Origin: Evernia prunastri
Taxonomy: Eukaryota > Ascomycota > Lecanoromycetes > Lecanorales > Parmeliaceae
DNA: 64,000 nt
Direction: 5' to 3'
Assembly: GCA_003184365.1 (NCBI GenBank)
Contig: NKYR01000019.1
Span: 186,001-250,000 of the forward strand
The translations under genes and the position numbers were made by a program. Below, piece by piece: positions 22,484 to 33,475 of the stretch. The notes under the pieces are model-generated. The model was not told the DNA's origin. It saw only the letters and a program-made list of their open reading frames with translations, and made no database searches. The stretch's first letter is position 1; each line of letters starts with the position of its first letter.

Positions 22484-25400
22484 CTACTGGACATCACGAA
22501 CCAGACGCGCGCCGCACCAAGCGTACGGGTAATTGCGCTGATACCAATTGGTGCTATGCAAGTATCAGCAGTGCTCCTACTTGATTCCGATTTCCAACAT
22601 ACAAGCTCCGACGTCCAGCAATACGGGGATGGGTTGCCCATGATCCACCCAGAACAATGTTGTGCTTCCCGTCGAAGAAGTCATCTAAGAATTATCAGTC
22701 ATTTACAGTCTTTGCATTATATGCAATTGGTGTGGAGAGACCTGTATAAGCAGGGTACAATGTCATGGGCTCGAACCCCTCATGCCTCTCAAGCACCGAG
22801 CTTGTCCATTCCCAAACACCACCCATGTCTCCCTGTCCAGACAGCCGATTGCCATTCTGAGTGACAGACATTGGGTGGAAATGTTTGAAACCCACATTGC
22901 AGCCTTCGAGATTGGCGAATAGCTGATTGGGATCAAGGGACTTCTCGACGCCGGAGACGCCATTACGCAAATGGTGTGAAGGAGGAGAAATCTCGACTCC
23001 TTCATTGGAAAGATGTCTGTCCTGTCGTGAGCACTGCGCGCTGATCTGATAAGGACAAGAAGACTTGCCCGTTGACTGCGGAGACCTTCTTGGTGTTGAT
23101 GCTATCCGTCTTTTTATTCTTGTTGCGGTCTACATAGTTGTAGATGCTTCGGACTTCTTCCACAGATGGAATGCGTCCATTCATCCAGGTCGCACATCTG
23201 GAAAGCTCATCATAAGATGCAAAGACAGGCCAGTCCAGTGCCTGTTCCAAGGGAATCGGTCCGTAGACGGTCCTGACAGATTTGCCTGTCAAGTATGCGT
23301 CTGTCAACGGCGGGCTAAGTCCATTCTGGTAGGAGCTATGCTCGTTGACGAGCGCTTCTCGTCGACCTCCGGGTGGGGAGTGACTGCTCCCTTCCGAGAC
23401 CCAGGAAGCTGGCATGGCATCCTGGCCAGTTTGGCAGAGGTACCGGGCATAGTCCTCGTTGGTAAGGGGCCTCGCCTGGGCCTCAAATGCCGATACATCA
23501 ACCACACGTTGTGGCTTCTCATTGTCCCAACCAAAAAATCGGTCGGGCCCGTCATCGTTTTCAGGGTCGTCCAAGCCTACATTGATAGTACTAGCGGGTA
23601 TTGAGATCCACTGATTTGGAACCGCAGCCTCTCGAGCTTGTTCTCTCAGTGCCTCAAAATCAGGGGCGACTGCAGCAGGCGGGAGGGTCCTATCACTTTG
23701 CAAAAGCATGTAGAGAAGTGTCTCCAGATGCATGGCTGATCATAACAGTCAGGCGTCAATGACAAACGTGATAGGGCATGGAAAGGTTGGGGGGCTCTCA
23801 CCCTCATGTTCGAACCCAATCCACATAGCTCGTCCGAGCTTTCGATCCACGTCCAGGCTTGTATCGCCAAGGAGGGATCTCGTTCGATTTCTCACTCGTT
23901 CTTGATAATCGAGTATCTCGCCAAGTGGAGGCCACTCATCTGGAATCTCGCTATGTGCGTGACAATTCTCTGGGTTGTCGACATCGGGATCGATACCCCG
24001 TTCAAAGATGCGATGGTATGAGCTCGGCTTGGTGGGTGCATCACCGGTGGCTCTTGTCAAATGTATATCCAAAAAGGTGGGAATATGGCCTAGGTAGAAG
24101 AGGCAACAATTCCGAAGCTTGATGGGCTTGGACAGTAGCTCTTCCTTGGGTATCATGTGCCTCGTAACGATGTCCCATGCCGCCCATAGTTCTTCGAATT
24201 CGGTTAGTGAGGGTACAGGTTGGGCAGCATACTCATTCGCTTTGAGAGGATAAGAAAAGGCCTGTTTGGAGACCATATGAAGATCTGCCGCCATGTTTGA
24301 TTAGCGGGATAGATACGAGTAAGGTATGTGGTGTTTATTTTCTCTTCAAAGTTTCAATGGTAATGTGGGGAAATGCACGATAAGGTATGAATGGATGATG
24401 TAATGATACGGCCCGTACTGTGCGGTAACGAACCTCATTGGCCTACCTAGGTAGGTATACTTGGCAGCCAACTATGTATGTAACAGGGTGGATTTGATCT
24501 TGTACGAGACAGGGAGCAAAAAAGGGGAAAGACTGCGAGTGTAATGAAATGCACAACTTACGGTACTGGTTGAATTTGTTACCGAATCTCGCCTTTACCA
24601 TCAAGCCAGCACGCTGCCAAAGCTCATCACTTTCAAGCAGTGAATACTTGTAGCTCTCTTCTACTCGAATCTTCTCCCCAGCCCTGATCAGCGTTCCTTC
24701 TACCATGACATCTCTAACAGGTGAATAGAATGCTTGGTGACGACCCGCTATTTCATCGTACTCTCCCACCACTTTCCAATCCTCTCTCCTGAATAAGTTC
24801 TTGCCCATGAGCTTATTGGCATGCATCAGCCCGTTGAGGACGAACTTGTGAGTTATTCCTCGCTTATCATTATAAGCATGGTAGACTTTGTCACTTTCCT
24901 GACACGCATCAATGCCTATCAGCATAGAGTCTTGGCTTTGCAGAACTGCCGAGAAGTCCTTCAAAAACTTTGCTGCCTCTGTGCGGTCAAGATTCCCAAT
25001 TGAGGACCCCATCCACAAAATACACTTTGGCTTCCCAAGGTTCGCAGTTTTCTTCATCCAAGCGAGTCCGTCGTCGTATGTGCCAAATAGGCCATGACAA
25101 CGCACATGCTTGTACATCCCGTCCACAGCAGACAAGGTTCGCTCCAACTCCGGCCGAGACAAGTCCAATGCATAGTAGTCGATGTCCTTTTCGGCCATTT
25201 CAAAGGCGCGGAGTAGAATGCTGACCTTTCGGAGGTTACTAAATAACGATCAGCAGTCATCGAGTCTTCCGCGGAACACAGCTCAAAATCCTTGTGGGCT
25301 TTCCTTCTTACCCGCTTCCCAACTCAATCAGCTGTGAGCCCGACTGAATGTGTCTTGCAATTTCTTCTGCATGAGTGGTGAGAGTCTCAATCTCATCGTT

Positions 25401-25604
25401 GGTCAGATAGTACTCTTCTAGATATGTGATCTGCTCGAATAACTGCAGGCCTTCCTCATCATACAGCAACAGCGTTGGCATTCTTCTCTCCCGGCCTTTT
25501 GCCGGATTGAGCTTCTGACGGATTTCATCAACAAGAGAGACGTCGAGCCCTCGTTGGCGGATGTCCATAATAGACACATCGCTGTGACCGTTGTACAACG
25601 CCAT
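22484..25604 (-). CDS. EGT1: Ergothioneine biosynthesis protein 1 (fused EgtD/EgtB type)
   Basis: Seven exons join in phase: 25312-25604, 24562-25238, 23802-24284, 23069-23735, 22742-23016, 22603-22684 and 22484-22553. The product is 848 aa, the usual length of fungal Egt1. The N-terminal half is the SAM-dependent histidine trimethylase domain (LELGSG-like IELGSG-NLRKV, KCILWMGSSIGN). The C-terminal half is a DinB-like plus FGE-sulfatase sulfoxide synthase, with the iron ligands H483-x3-H487-x-E489 in FEHEAMHLE and the conserved GGVWEWTSS, VLGGSWATHP and NWYQRNYPYAWCGARLV. It converts histidine to hercynine and then to hercynylcysteine sulfoxide, the committed steps to ergothioneine. Intron 2 is unusually long (277 nt). 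Intron 4 uses a GC donor (GCAAGT). Confidence 0.95.
24285..24561 (-). other. Long EGT1 intron carrying a CCTACCTAGGTAGG palindrome
   Basis: This 277-nt intron (donor GTAAGT, acceptor GGCAG) is four to five times longer than the other EGT1 introns. It contains the palindrome CCTACCTAGGTAGG at 24442-24455, a motif repeated elsewhere in gene-free parts of the window. An inserted repeat is one explanation for the extra length. Confidence 0.6.
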
Positions 25605-26523
25605 GATAAATGAAAAGAAGACACAAATGGCAGCGGGCTAGGTATCATCAAGAGGGCAGCTCTGCTTTTGTGGTATACGAATTCTTGTGGCAAATATTCG
25701 TTCTTGAATACAAGTACTTTGGAAAAAACAGACGCCATTACGCTGTAGAAGATGCGCTTGAAAACCTTAACAAGAGGCAGAGTGGGTCGCCTTGAGCGCT
25801 CATGGCCATGTATAGAGCTCTTCATTGGCCCCGAGGAGTTTGAAAAGCGTGTGTGACTCTAGCGCCGGACCTTGAGGATGTGATGTCCCGCATATCGGCA
25901 TGTGGAAAAGCATGAGGAAGCAGCAGTAAAATCGGGTCAAATGGGTAAAGTTGCTTCAAGTCAGAAGTTGGAAGGGAGGGGAATGTGATGAGGGATGCTC
26001 AGATGACGTTCTCGGATCATCATACAGATGCTTGTACTGACTCATGAGTGATATATTACGTCAAGCCGCGTAAGGTAGATTCATTTTTCGTAACTTGTGG
26101 ATCGTAGGAGTGGAAAACTGTCCACACTCTGAGTCTCTGATAGAGTAACAAAATAATGTTTAATAATGCCTGTTGTCATCATTATCATCATCTTGTTAAG
26201 TTTATTATGAAGATGACAAAATGTATCGGTAATCCCTTTCCCTCTTGTGCTCTAGCCTCTGCCCGCTTACAAAGTAAAGTACTTTAACGCAAGAGACGAG
26301 AGGCATCTATAAGGCTTGGCGCTTGCCTCTCACATCCATGATCCAAGGAAAAAACATTTCCCAATAATGTGATATACAAGATATAACATACTAGATAAAA
26401 CTTACAATATGGAACATCATGTCAACATATACAAGAACCATACATTCAACGCTCGCTGGAGGGGTATCTTCATGCAAATATGTTGTACGCTCAAGCCAAC
26501 CAACCTTTTAGTCCCACACGGTC
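25605..26523. promoter_or_regulatory. EGT1 upstream region
   Basis: About 900 bases with no supported gene. It holds the EGT1 promoter and the 3' flank of PEX12. The 26100-26420 part is AT-rich with several ATTATCATCATC-like simple stretches. Confidence 0.45.
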
Positions 26524-28077
26524 TCAAACCATGATTCTTCGTAAGCCATCCGTTCCCGCAAGCACCTTTCGCCCAGTGACGGCGCATCTCCCCCTTCCAC
26601 TCTCCCACTTCCCCTCTCTACTCATTCCCTTTTCCTCGCCCTTTACTTCGCCCTCTTGATCTCCTTCATCGTATTGCTCATCCCATCCTTCTTCTGTCCC
26701 GCTCCTGCCGTCCATAAACGCAACCTGCCTCTCATGGCTCCCATCTACCCACTTGAAGATACAAGTGTAACAGAACACAAACCCTGTCTGAACGGAGGTA
26801 GGCGTTTGTATTGGGTGCAGGCAGATGGGACAGAGAGAGCTAGTATTGGACTTCGGCGCCGGTACCGTGTGAATAGGGAGCAAGGTTGTGGCAGATGTCG
26901 GAGGGCTGTCCTTGGCTGACGAGTGAGAGGCAGTTGGTGGACTTGCCCGCTGATGATTTTCAGGCGGCGGAGAGGAAAGTGAGACCGTGTTCGTAGGTGC
27001 TGGCATTGGCGAAGGTGACTCCGAGATCTTTGTTGAATCCAGTCTACCCCGAGGAGCATTAGTTCGAGGCAAGCCCGATATGACTGGTGGTGGTAAATCG
27101 AGGCCCTCGGTAGCCTTCTTGGAAAGCTGACGTGCAAAATCCGAGGCATGCCACCACTCCAGAAACTTGAGAGCAAATATCGAGGTAGGTAAAAGTATCT
27201 TGAGACTCGAGAGGAGACGAGGATAGATGACAGATGCGAAGGTAAGAGGATTAAATATGCTAGATGCCTGGCCGGGGCGAGCAGCAGGATGGGACGGAGA
27301 AGTTGCAGCAGGCTGAACAGCCAAAGCTATGGCTCGGTGGTCTGCTTCACTGAGACGTCGAATACGGACGCCAACCAACCAGAGGAATGGCGAGGAGTAC
27401 TTTGAGTTATCGAAAAGATAAGCCAGATTGAAAGCCAGGAGAGAGAAATAATAGGCCCCATTTAGAGTGGGGTAGATATTCCGCAGAAACCACTTGTAGT
27501 GATGGAACATCCTTTGTCGTAGGGTCGCATCATGAGGAAGAGTATCCCGGTTGTAAGATGCTCCAATTATTGCGGCCTGTGGTGCATGAATATCATAGCT
27601 TTCGTCGAGCTTGCGCTTAATATATGGCAAGCCAACCATTATTGCTAAATTGTTCCATATGTCACGTTCGCGGAGCTGCAGTGTTTCCCTCATCAAGTCC
27701 GGAGCACCAAGACGAGCCCGCGGGGCCTCACCACCCTTGATCCGTAATACTCGTTCTCGTTTGAGCCCATAGAAGTGCTCCGTGAAGCCTCCGCCATATG
27801 TTCTGAGATAATGTCGCTCAACAGCGAGCATGAGGAGTGCGTATAGCTCGTCAAAGGAATTGAGAATGCGGAGTAGATACCGCGGATTCCGGTGCGTAGC
27901 TATGGCCAGCAGGTAGCGTAAAGATGGGGGAATGAGGCCGGACAACTGTTGTTCGGAAAGTAGTTCTGGGACTCGTCAGCAGCGGCTCTCGCAAACTTGG
28001 GTTGCGATTAGCAAGATACCGAACAGGGAGGGTTTATGGTCGTCGAAGCCATTCTGAAGGCTTGACATGAACTCCAT
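26524..28077 (-). CDS. PEX12: Peroxin-12, RING-finger peroxisome assembly protein
   Basis: Exons 28020-28077 and 26524-27965 encode 499 aa. The first exon supplies the conserved start MEFMSSLQNGFDDHKPSLFE, which is lost if the gene is started at the later ATG. The N-terminal Pex2/Pex12 domain runs over residues about 20-330 with membrane segments (for example IYPTLNGAYYFSLLAFNLAYLF). A variable Pro/Ser linker follows, then the C-terminal RING (CPICLHPIQTPTSVQTGFVFCYTC, later CAVTGRKV). As in other Pex12 proteins the RING lacks some zinc ligands. With Pex2 and Pex10 it forms the peroxisomal ubiquitin ligase that recycles the Pex5 import receptor. It shares a 189-base divergent promoter with the UCH gene. 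Confidence 0.93.
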
Positions 28078-28266
28078 CTTGACCTTCACCCAAGCAAAAG
28101 CTATGTAAACCAAACAGGAAGCTCCATCACCTCGACAGTTTTGAGCCGAGGTCCAATTCAGCCCTATCAAAACTATCCCTCCGATTACTTTCTAGTTTGC
28201 TTACCTCTCAAGCTCGTCCACCATTTTGGAGGATTCAATGAAAAACGACTATTACGACCCAACAAC
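28078..28266. promoter_or_regulatory. Divergent promoter between PEX12 and the UCH gene
   Basis: Only 189 bases separate the two opposite start codons, so both genes almost certainly share regulatory sequence here. No specific factor site was identified. Confidence 0.55.
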
Positions 28267-29148
28267 ATGACTGCAACATCAACAAGTACAGGGGCAGCTG
28301 GCTCCGATGCCTCCAGAATTTTAAGATTCGTTCCGCTTGGCAAGCACTCTTCCCCAATCCAGTGATATCAGAGCCAAAGCTGATCAATGGTGTAGAGAAC
28401 AACCCCGAGGTAATGTCCTCGCTCGTCCATAAACTGGGCCTCTCTTCCGGACTCTCATGGCACGATGTCTACTCTATCGATGATCCATCCTTGCTAGCCT
28501 TTGTTCCTCGTCCAGCTCATGCCCTTCTGCTGGTCTTCCCTACATCTTCCGCGTACCATAAAGCCCGCTACGAGGAAGACAAGTCGTTGCCGGATTACAG
28601 CGGTACCGGACCCGAGGAAGAGGTCCTTTGGTTCAAGCAGACGATCGGGAATGCTTGCGGCCTCATGGGATTGTTACACGCAGCCTGCAACGGCATGACC
28701 CGGGATCTTATTGGTACGTTCTTCGATTATCAGAATATCCATGGATGCCTGTCTGACCTGTGTAGCACCCTCGACACCTCTGTCCAACCTCATCACCGAC
28801 GCTCTTCCGCTCGATCCCGCATCTCGCTCTAAGCTTCTCGAAACATCTGACAATCTCGCGACTGCTCATGCCTCTGCAGCCGCCAAAGGTGACACAATAG
28901 CCCCATCCGCTGACGAGCAGGTTGATCTGCATTACGTCGCTTTTGTGAAATCAGCAAAGGGCAATCTTTGGGAGCTGGATGGAGCACGCAAGGGTCCATT
29001 GAACAGAGGAAGGCTAGGGGACGAAGATGATGTGCTTGGAGAGAAAGCCTTAGAATTAGGACCGAAAAGGTTTTTGAAGCTGGAAGAGGAGGCCGGTGGG
29101 GGAGAGCTGCGATTTTCTTTGTTGGCTCTGGGCCCAAGTATTGAGTAA
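28267..29148 (+). CDS. Ubiquitin C-terminal hydrolase (peptidase C12, UCH-L3/Yuh1 type)
   Basis: Exons 28267-28339, 28396-28713 and 28766-29148 join in phase to give 257 aa. The first intron has a GC donor (GCAAGC) and a TAG acceptor. Splicing there restores the family start FVPLENNPEVMSSLVHKLG, which no GT-AG choice does. The catalytic set is complete: Gln106 (oxyanion hole) and Cys112 in KQTIGNACGLMGLLHA, His186 in DLHYVAFV and Asp202 in NLWELDGARKGP. The enzyme removes small adducts from the ubiquitin C terminus and processes ubiquitin or Rub1/NEDD8 precursors. The length is slightly above the 230-aa family norm because of Gly/Glu insertions near the C terminus. Confidence 0.92.
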
Positions 29149-29394
29149 AAAAGTAGTCCGAGACCGTCATTCCAAAGCAAGGGGCTGCAAGTCGGAATGG
29201 AACCCTTCCAAAAGCGAAAACATCGGAACCGCATTCTGTTAACCCATCGTGACTGCCGCTCCTCAGCTCCCAGCTTTGCAGATTCACACAGCCATGGCGT
29301 TCCATTTCTTGCAGAAGGTGCGACATACGCCTAAACCACGGTCGGTGGAGCTATCGTGCAGGCTGCTTGATTGTGCTACTCGCGGTCAAGCTGT

Positions 29395-30933
29395 ATGATG
29401 GATACTGTATCAGGCCGTGCCCTAGGCGCCATCTCTGAAAAGACCTACAGCTACACGCGTCAGGAGCAGCACATCGAACAGGTCATAGCGGTGACCTCTG
29501 CGTCAATCAGTATGCTCTCGGCTTTGATATCCTTCTACTGGTTTGCAACAATGAAGAGGAACTTCCGACATCAGTACGTTGCTGGGGTATGAGCCTCTGA
29601 GATTGATGTCGTTAATCATGCCTAGACTCATCATGCTGCTCATTGGAAGTGATATGTTCAAGGCTCTCTGGTACTGGATTCCTCCTATCACCGTGCTCGC
29701 AGGGCAGGGCCCTGTTTCTCATAGCTTCTGTCAAGGCGCCGGTTTCTTACTTGCTGTGGGCATTGAGGCGTCAGGTCCGTCGCAAAGAATCAATTGCCAT
29801 TAGTACTTGCTGAACTTGTCGGGCCAGATTCTGTGATTCTCCTCATCGCAATCCATACGGCCCTCACCATCTTTGCATCGCGTAAGGCAAATTCACAGAC
29901 TGGTCTGTATCGCTACCGTTGGGGAGGCTACGTGTTTTGGGCGTGCTTCTCAATACTCATGGCGGCTTTGGCGTTCATTAATCCAAACAGTCCTTATGTG
30001 TCCCAGGGTACCTACTGCTACCTCGCCGCACGCCCGATATGGTATCGCCTAGCACTTAGCTGGATTCCACGCTACCTTATCCTTTGCACGATTCTAGGCA
30101 TATATCTAGCCGTATACTTCTACACCAAGTCCAAATTTGGAGACTTTGACAACAATTTCAGCACCAACAGCTTAGCTTCCGAGGACACCCCTCGTACTGC
30201 ATCCTGGCCATTGCCCGGCGTTGACGGCGCCGATGATCCTGGAAATATGGACTCGAGTCCGGAAACGAGCGCTGCTGTCTTGGCTTCTCCGATCGCTGCA
30301 ACGGAGGCGGGAAAATCCGTTTCGAAGTCCTACGAGCCGATATCAGGCCCACCGGCAAGACTGATCAGTAGGACGCCAACCCTGCTCGAGGCACTCCGTG
30401 ATCGTACTCTGTTTGCTGCCGCCAACAAACAAGCGGAATCCTCTGCGAATGCTGCCTTGCGTCAACGTCATAAGACCATCAGAAGACAGCTACGGTACTT
30501 GTTCGTCTACCCGCTTTGTTATCTCGCGATGTGGATTCCGGCTTTTGTGAACCATTGCTATCTCTGTCAGTAATGTGTTCCGGCTACCTTTGTCTGCTCG
30601 GGTAGAAGTACTGATTTGACAAATCCAGACACCGGACAGCATAATCCACCATTCGTCTTAAATACAATAACGATATGCTTCTTGTCTCTACAATGTGCCG
30701 TTGACTGCTTCATCTTCAGTATACGGGAGACGCCGTGGAGGCACAGTAAAAAATATCCCAGTCGGATTCAAAGGAGGTCCCACTCCAGGAGTGGGAGCGA
30801 CAATGGCTTGAGGCGAATGATTAGTGGGACTCAGGAGCAGGCCACTGTAAGAGAGAACATCCAGAATATTGAAGGACAAACGGGACAAGAGGCTCGACGC
30901 GAAAGGAATTGGTGGGACGGGGACTCTCTGTAA
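29395..30933 (+). CDS. Git3/Gpr1-type G-protein-coupled receptor
   Basis: Exons 29395-29573, 29626-29774, 29828-30565 and 30629-30933 give 456 aa with all phases matching. Seven hydrophobic segments are visible: five before residue 250, then a long cytoplasmic loop of about 130 residues, then two more after the KTIRRQLRYLFVYP segment. The layout (short N terminus, big third intracellular loop, RQLRYLFVYPxxYxxMW before helix 6) matches the Git3 N-terminal and Gpa2-coupled C-terminal domains of fungal glucose or amino-acid sensing receptors. These act through a G-alpha subunit to raise cAMP. The ligand is not deducible. A start at 29398 is equally possible because the two ATGs are adjacent. Confidence 0.88.
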
Positions 30934-32240
30934 AAATCCAACTGCGTGGCGAAGGGTAAAGGATATATACTGTCAAAAAACAAGGCGGTAGATCTGCAAA
31001 TATTAACCCAGCCTATGGAATAGTTCAGGGTTCGCTCTTGCTTACGGATTCCTGATGGCAGTCCATCCCAACTCCCTTGGCCATCTGGCGCCATCTGGCG
31101 ACTCACTTTTGCACTCTCTATATATTGCACTCTCGATATCAGCCCAAAGCCCAAGAACATCTGCATCTGCCCCATACCGTATCAGCATGTCATACTCTCC
31201 CCCGATCTCTTCCCTCGTCTTTCCTCTCCGAGAAACTACATTCAGCGATGGGACAACTTACCACACAAAGGCAGACAGAATCTGCGTCTCAACAATCCCG
31301 GCAAGACCGTTTTCTCTATCGCACCGCACCGCACCACCAAAACCAGATCCAGCAACCCTACACCATCATCCTCCCCCCTTCCCCCCCCCCCCTTGAGACC
31401 AACACCCCTCTAAATCAACCCCCAACCCCACCCCACCACGCCATGTCCTCCCCCTCCCCCGTGTAGCCGCCCCATGAACCATCAGCATCAGCATAAACGT
31501 CAACCCACCCCAACCCCTGCGGCTGCTCCCTAAAGTGAGCCTAGAATAAAAACACCCCGTACACCATTCGTACACGTCGGTTTCGTCCGTACGGATCCCC
31601 TTTCCGCCCATCATCAAATCCGGGAAAGCCAGGGCAATTGGATCGTGGCCTATCTCATCCGACGCCCTCCTTTGTTAGGATCCGATTACTTTTGGTCTGG
31701 TCATCGGGCATGTGCCCGGTTGTTGATTGTACAGGGCGGGGACTGAGGCGGGCGGGGGGGGGAAGGGGACGGGTGGCGGCGGTAGAGGTGGGAGCGCGCT
31801 CGATGAGGACGCCGGCCCAGTCGATGCTGACCTGTCGGGGTGGGGTGGGGTGGGTGCGTTTGAGAAGTTGGGATGGAAATTTTGGGGGGGGGGGGGGGGG
31901 GGNGGGGGGAGTTCCGGGGATGTGGGAGATATACGCCGGTGCCGGGCTCAAAGGTCAGGGATCGGCCTCTCGCCTGCTGGTTAGCTGGCCATGGCGTCGT
32001 TGAAGGATATGTACCTACGATCACACGTTCAGACGCAAGGACTCGAAACGTTGCGACTTCTTTCTTATCGGCTGCGTTGTAGTCAAAGCCAGCGTATCGA
32101 TGCCTCTCGGCCAAACATTCACTGCGTTGCTAAGGTGATATTTAGCAAGGACGGCTCAAGAATATATTCTGAATGTAATACGATTCCTCTTCGCCACCGT
32201 CTCCGCGATCCTATTCTCATCGATGCCCTATTAGAATGGA
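30934..32240. other. Gene-free spacer with C and G homopolymers and one N
   Basis: No supported gene. GCCATCTGGC is tandemly duplicated at about 31079-31098. A run of about 12 C begins near 31381 inside a long pyrimidine-rich tract. A G tract at 31884-31909 contains the only undetermined base (31903). Open frames here are artefacts of simple composition. Confidence 0.6.
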
Positions 32241-33475
32241 CGACTTGATGTTTTCCTGTGATACGGCGGGATACTATTTCTGTGCGCGACTGCGCGGAGG
32301 GGATTTTTCCATGCTGCGTACGTGTTGCATCTCATTCATGGAATAATTATGTTATTCATGGTAGTGTATCATACATCTCATGGGCAAAAATTCCACCACT
32401 ATCACATGATATTCATGAATACTACTAAGTCTACTACTTCTGCCCCTTCTTACCACCACCCATCATAATATTGTCAGTCATGTCATTGCTCTTGCTGACA
32501 GCCCATCATTTAGTGAAGTTTCGTCGCTGTCGCTGACCCTCCCTCTTATCGTTGTTCTTATTCTTGTCTTAATCTCGTACTCTATGATCTCGTTGAGTTC
32601 TCATAGTCAGTTTAAAGAGATAATGTATTGACTAATTGAGCAGCTGAGAATGACATATTGAACATATAAAAAGAAATTCAGGTGTTAAGAATGTGAAATG
32701 TGGGATATGAGAATATGATCAAATAATGAGGATAATAGTCAGGTATTTATATACAAATAAGAGCTCTTATTCTCGACAATAAGAAGGATACGAAGATCGT
32801 CCTCGATGTCAAAGAATCCGAAGAACTTCTTCTTTGTCAGTAGTAACAGCCGAAGTATCTCGATCTCGATCACAAAATCGGTTCGAGGAAGACATTGTCA
32901 AATGTGATTGTCTAGGTGGCTGCAGAAAAAGCGTGTATAGCTTCAAATAATGGCTGCATGGCTGCATTAAGGCTTCGGTGGCTGCATTGTGAAGACCTAA
33001 GCACAATATCCATGGATAAGATATATCGTCCATGGATATCATGTGGTAGTGGTGGAAATTTTGCCCATGAGATGTATGATACACTACTATGAATAACATA
33101 CTCATCCATGGATAACCGTATTATCCATGGATGACGATAATCCACCAATGGCATGCAACATACGCGCCGGATATATTGCAACCAAAGAACACATGGTAAA
33201 GCCAGATCAGACATTTTGCGCAATTGCAAAGCAGGACATTAGGGCTCGAGGGGGTGTTTTCTTTGCGTAACAAATTGGGGGGCTGGTCTGAAAACCATGC
33301 TGGTGTAGTCAGATACAGGGTCCGGAAGTATACAAACTCAAACGGTGTCCTTGTAGCTCGGGTCTTCTGATTTTGAGACACTCGTATAGGTCATGAGCAA
33401 GCTAGATCTAGTTGACATCCATCTCGGGACCTCAAGCAAGGAAGTACTCGAGGCAGGAGACACCACCTCGAAGCT
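32241..33475. repeat. AT-rich block with a ~70-bp inverted repeat
   Basis: The arms are about 32349-32417 and 33031-33100 and match in inverted orientation at roughly nine bases in ten (for example GTGTATCATACATCTCATGG on one arm and its complement on the other). They enclose about 610 bases of AT-rich sequence with no gene. Several ATCCATGGAT palindromes cluster around 33010-33130. Transposase-like coding was not seen. A decayed, possibly RIP-mutated, inverted-repeat element is the likely reading. Confidence 0.65.

Noticed and set aside
31071..31466. ORFs of 113 and 129 codons in the homopolymer region
   Set aside because: Pro/His/Thr low-complexity sequence from simple repeats; no coding evidence.
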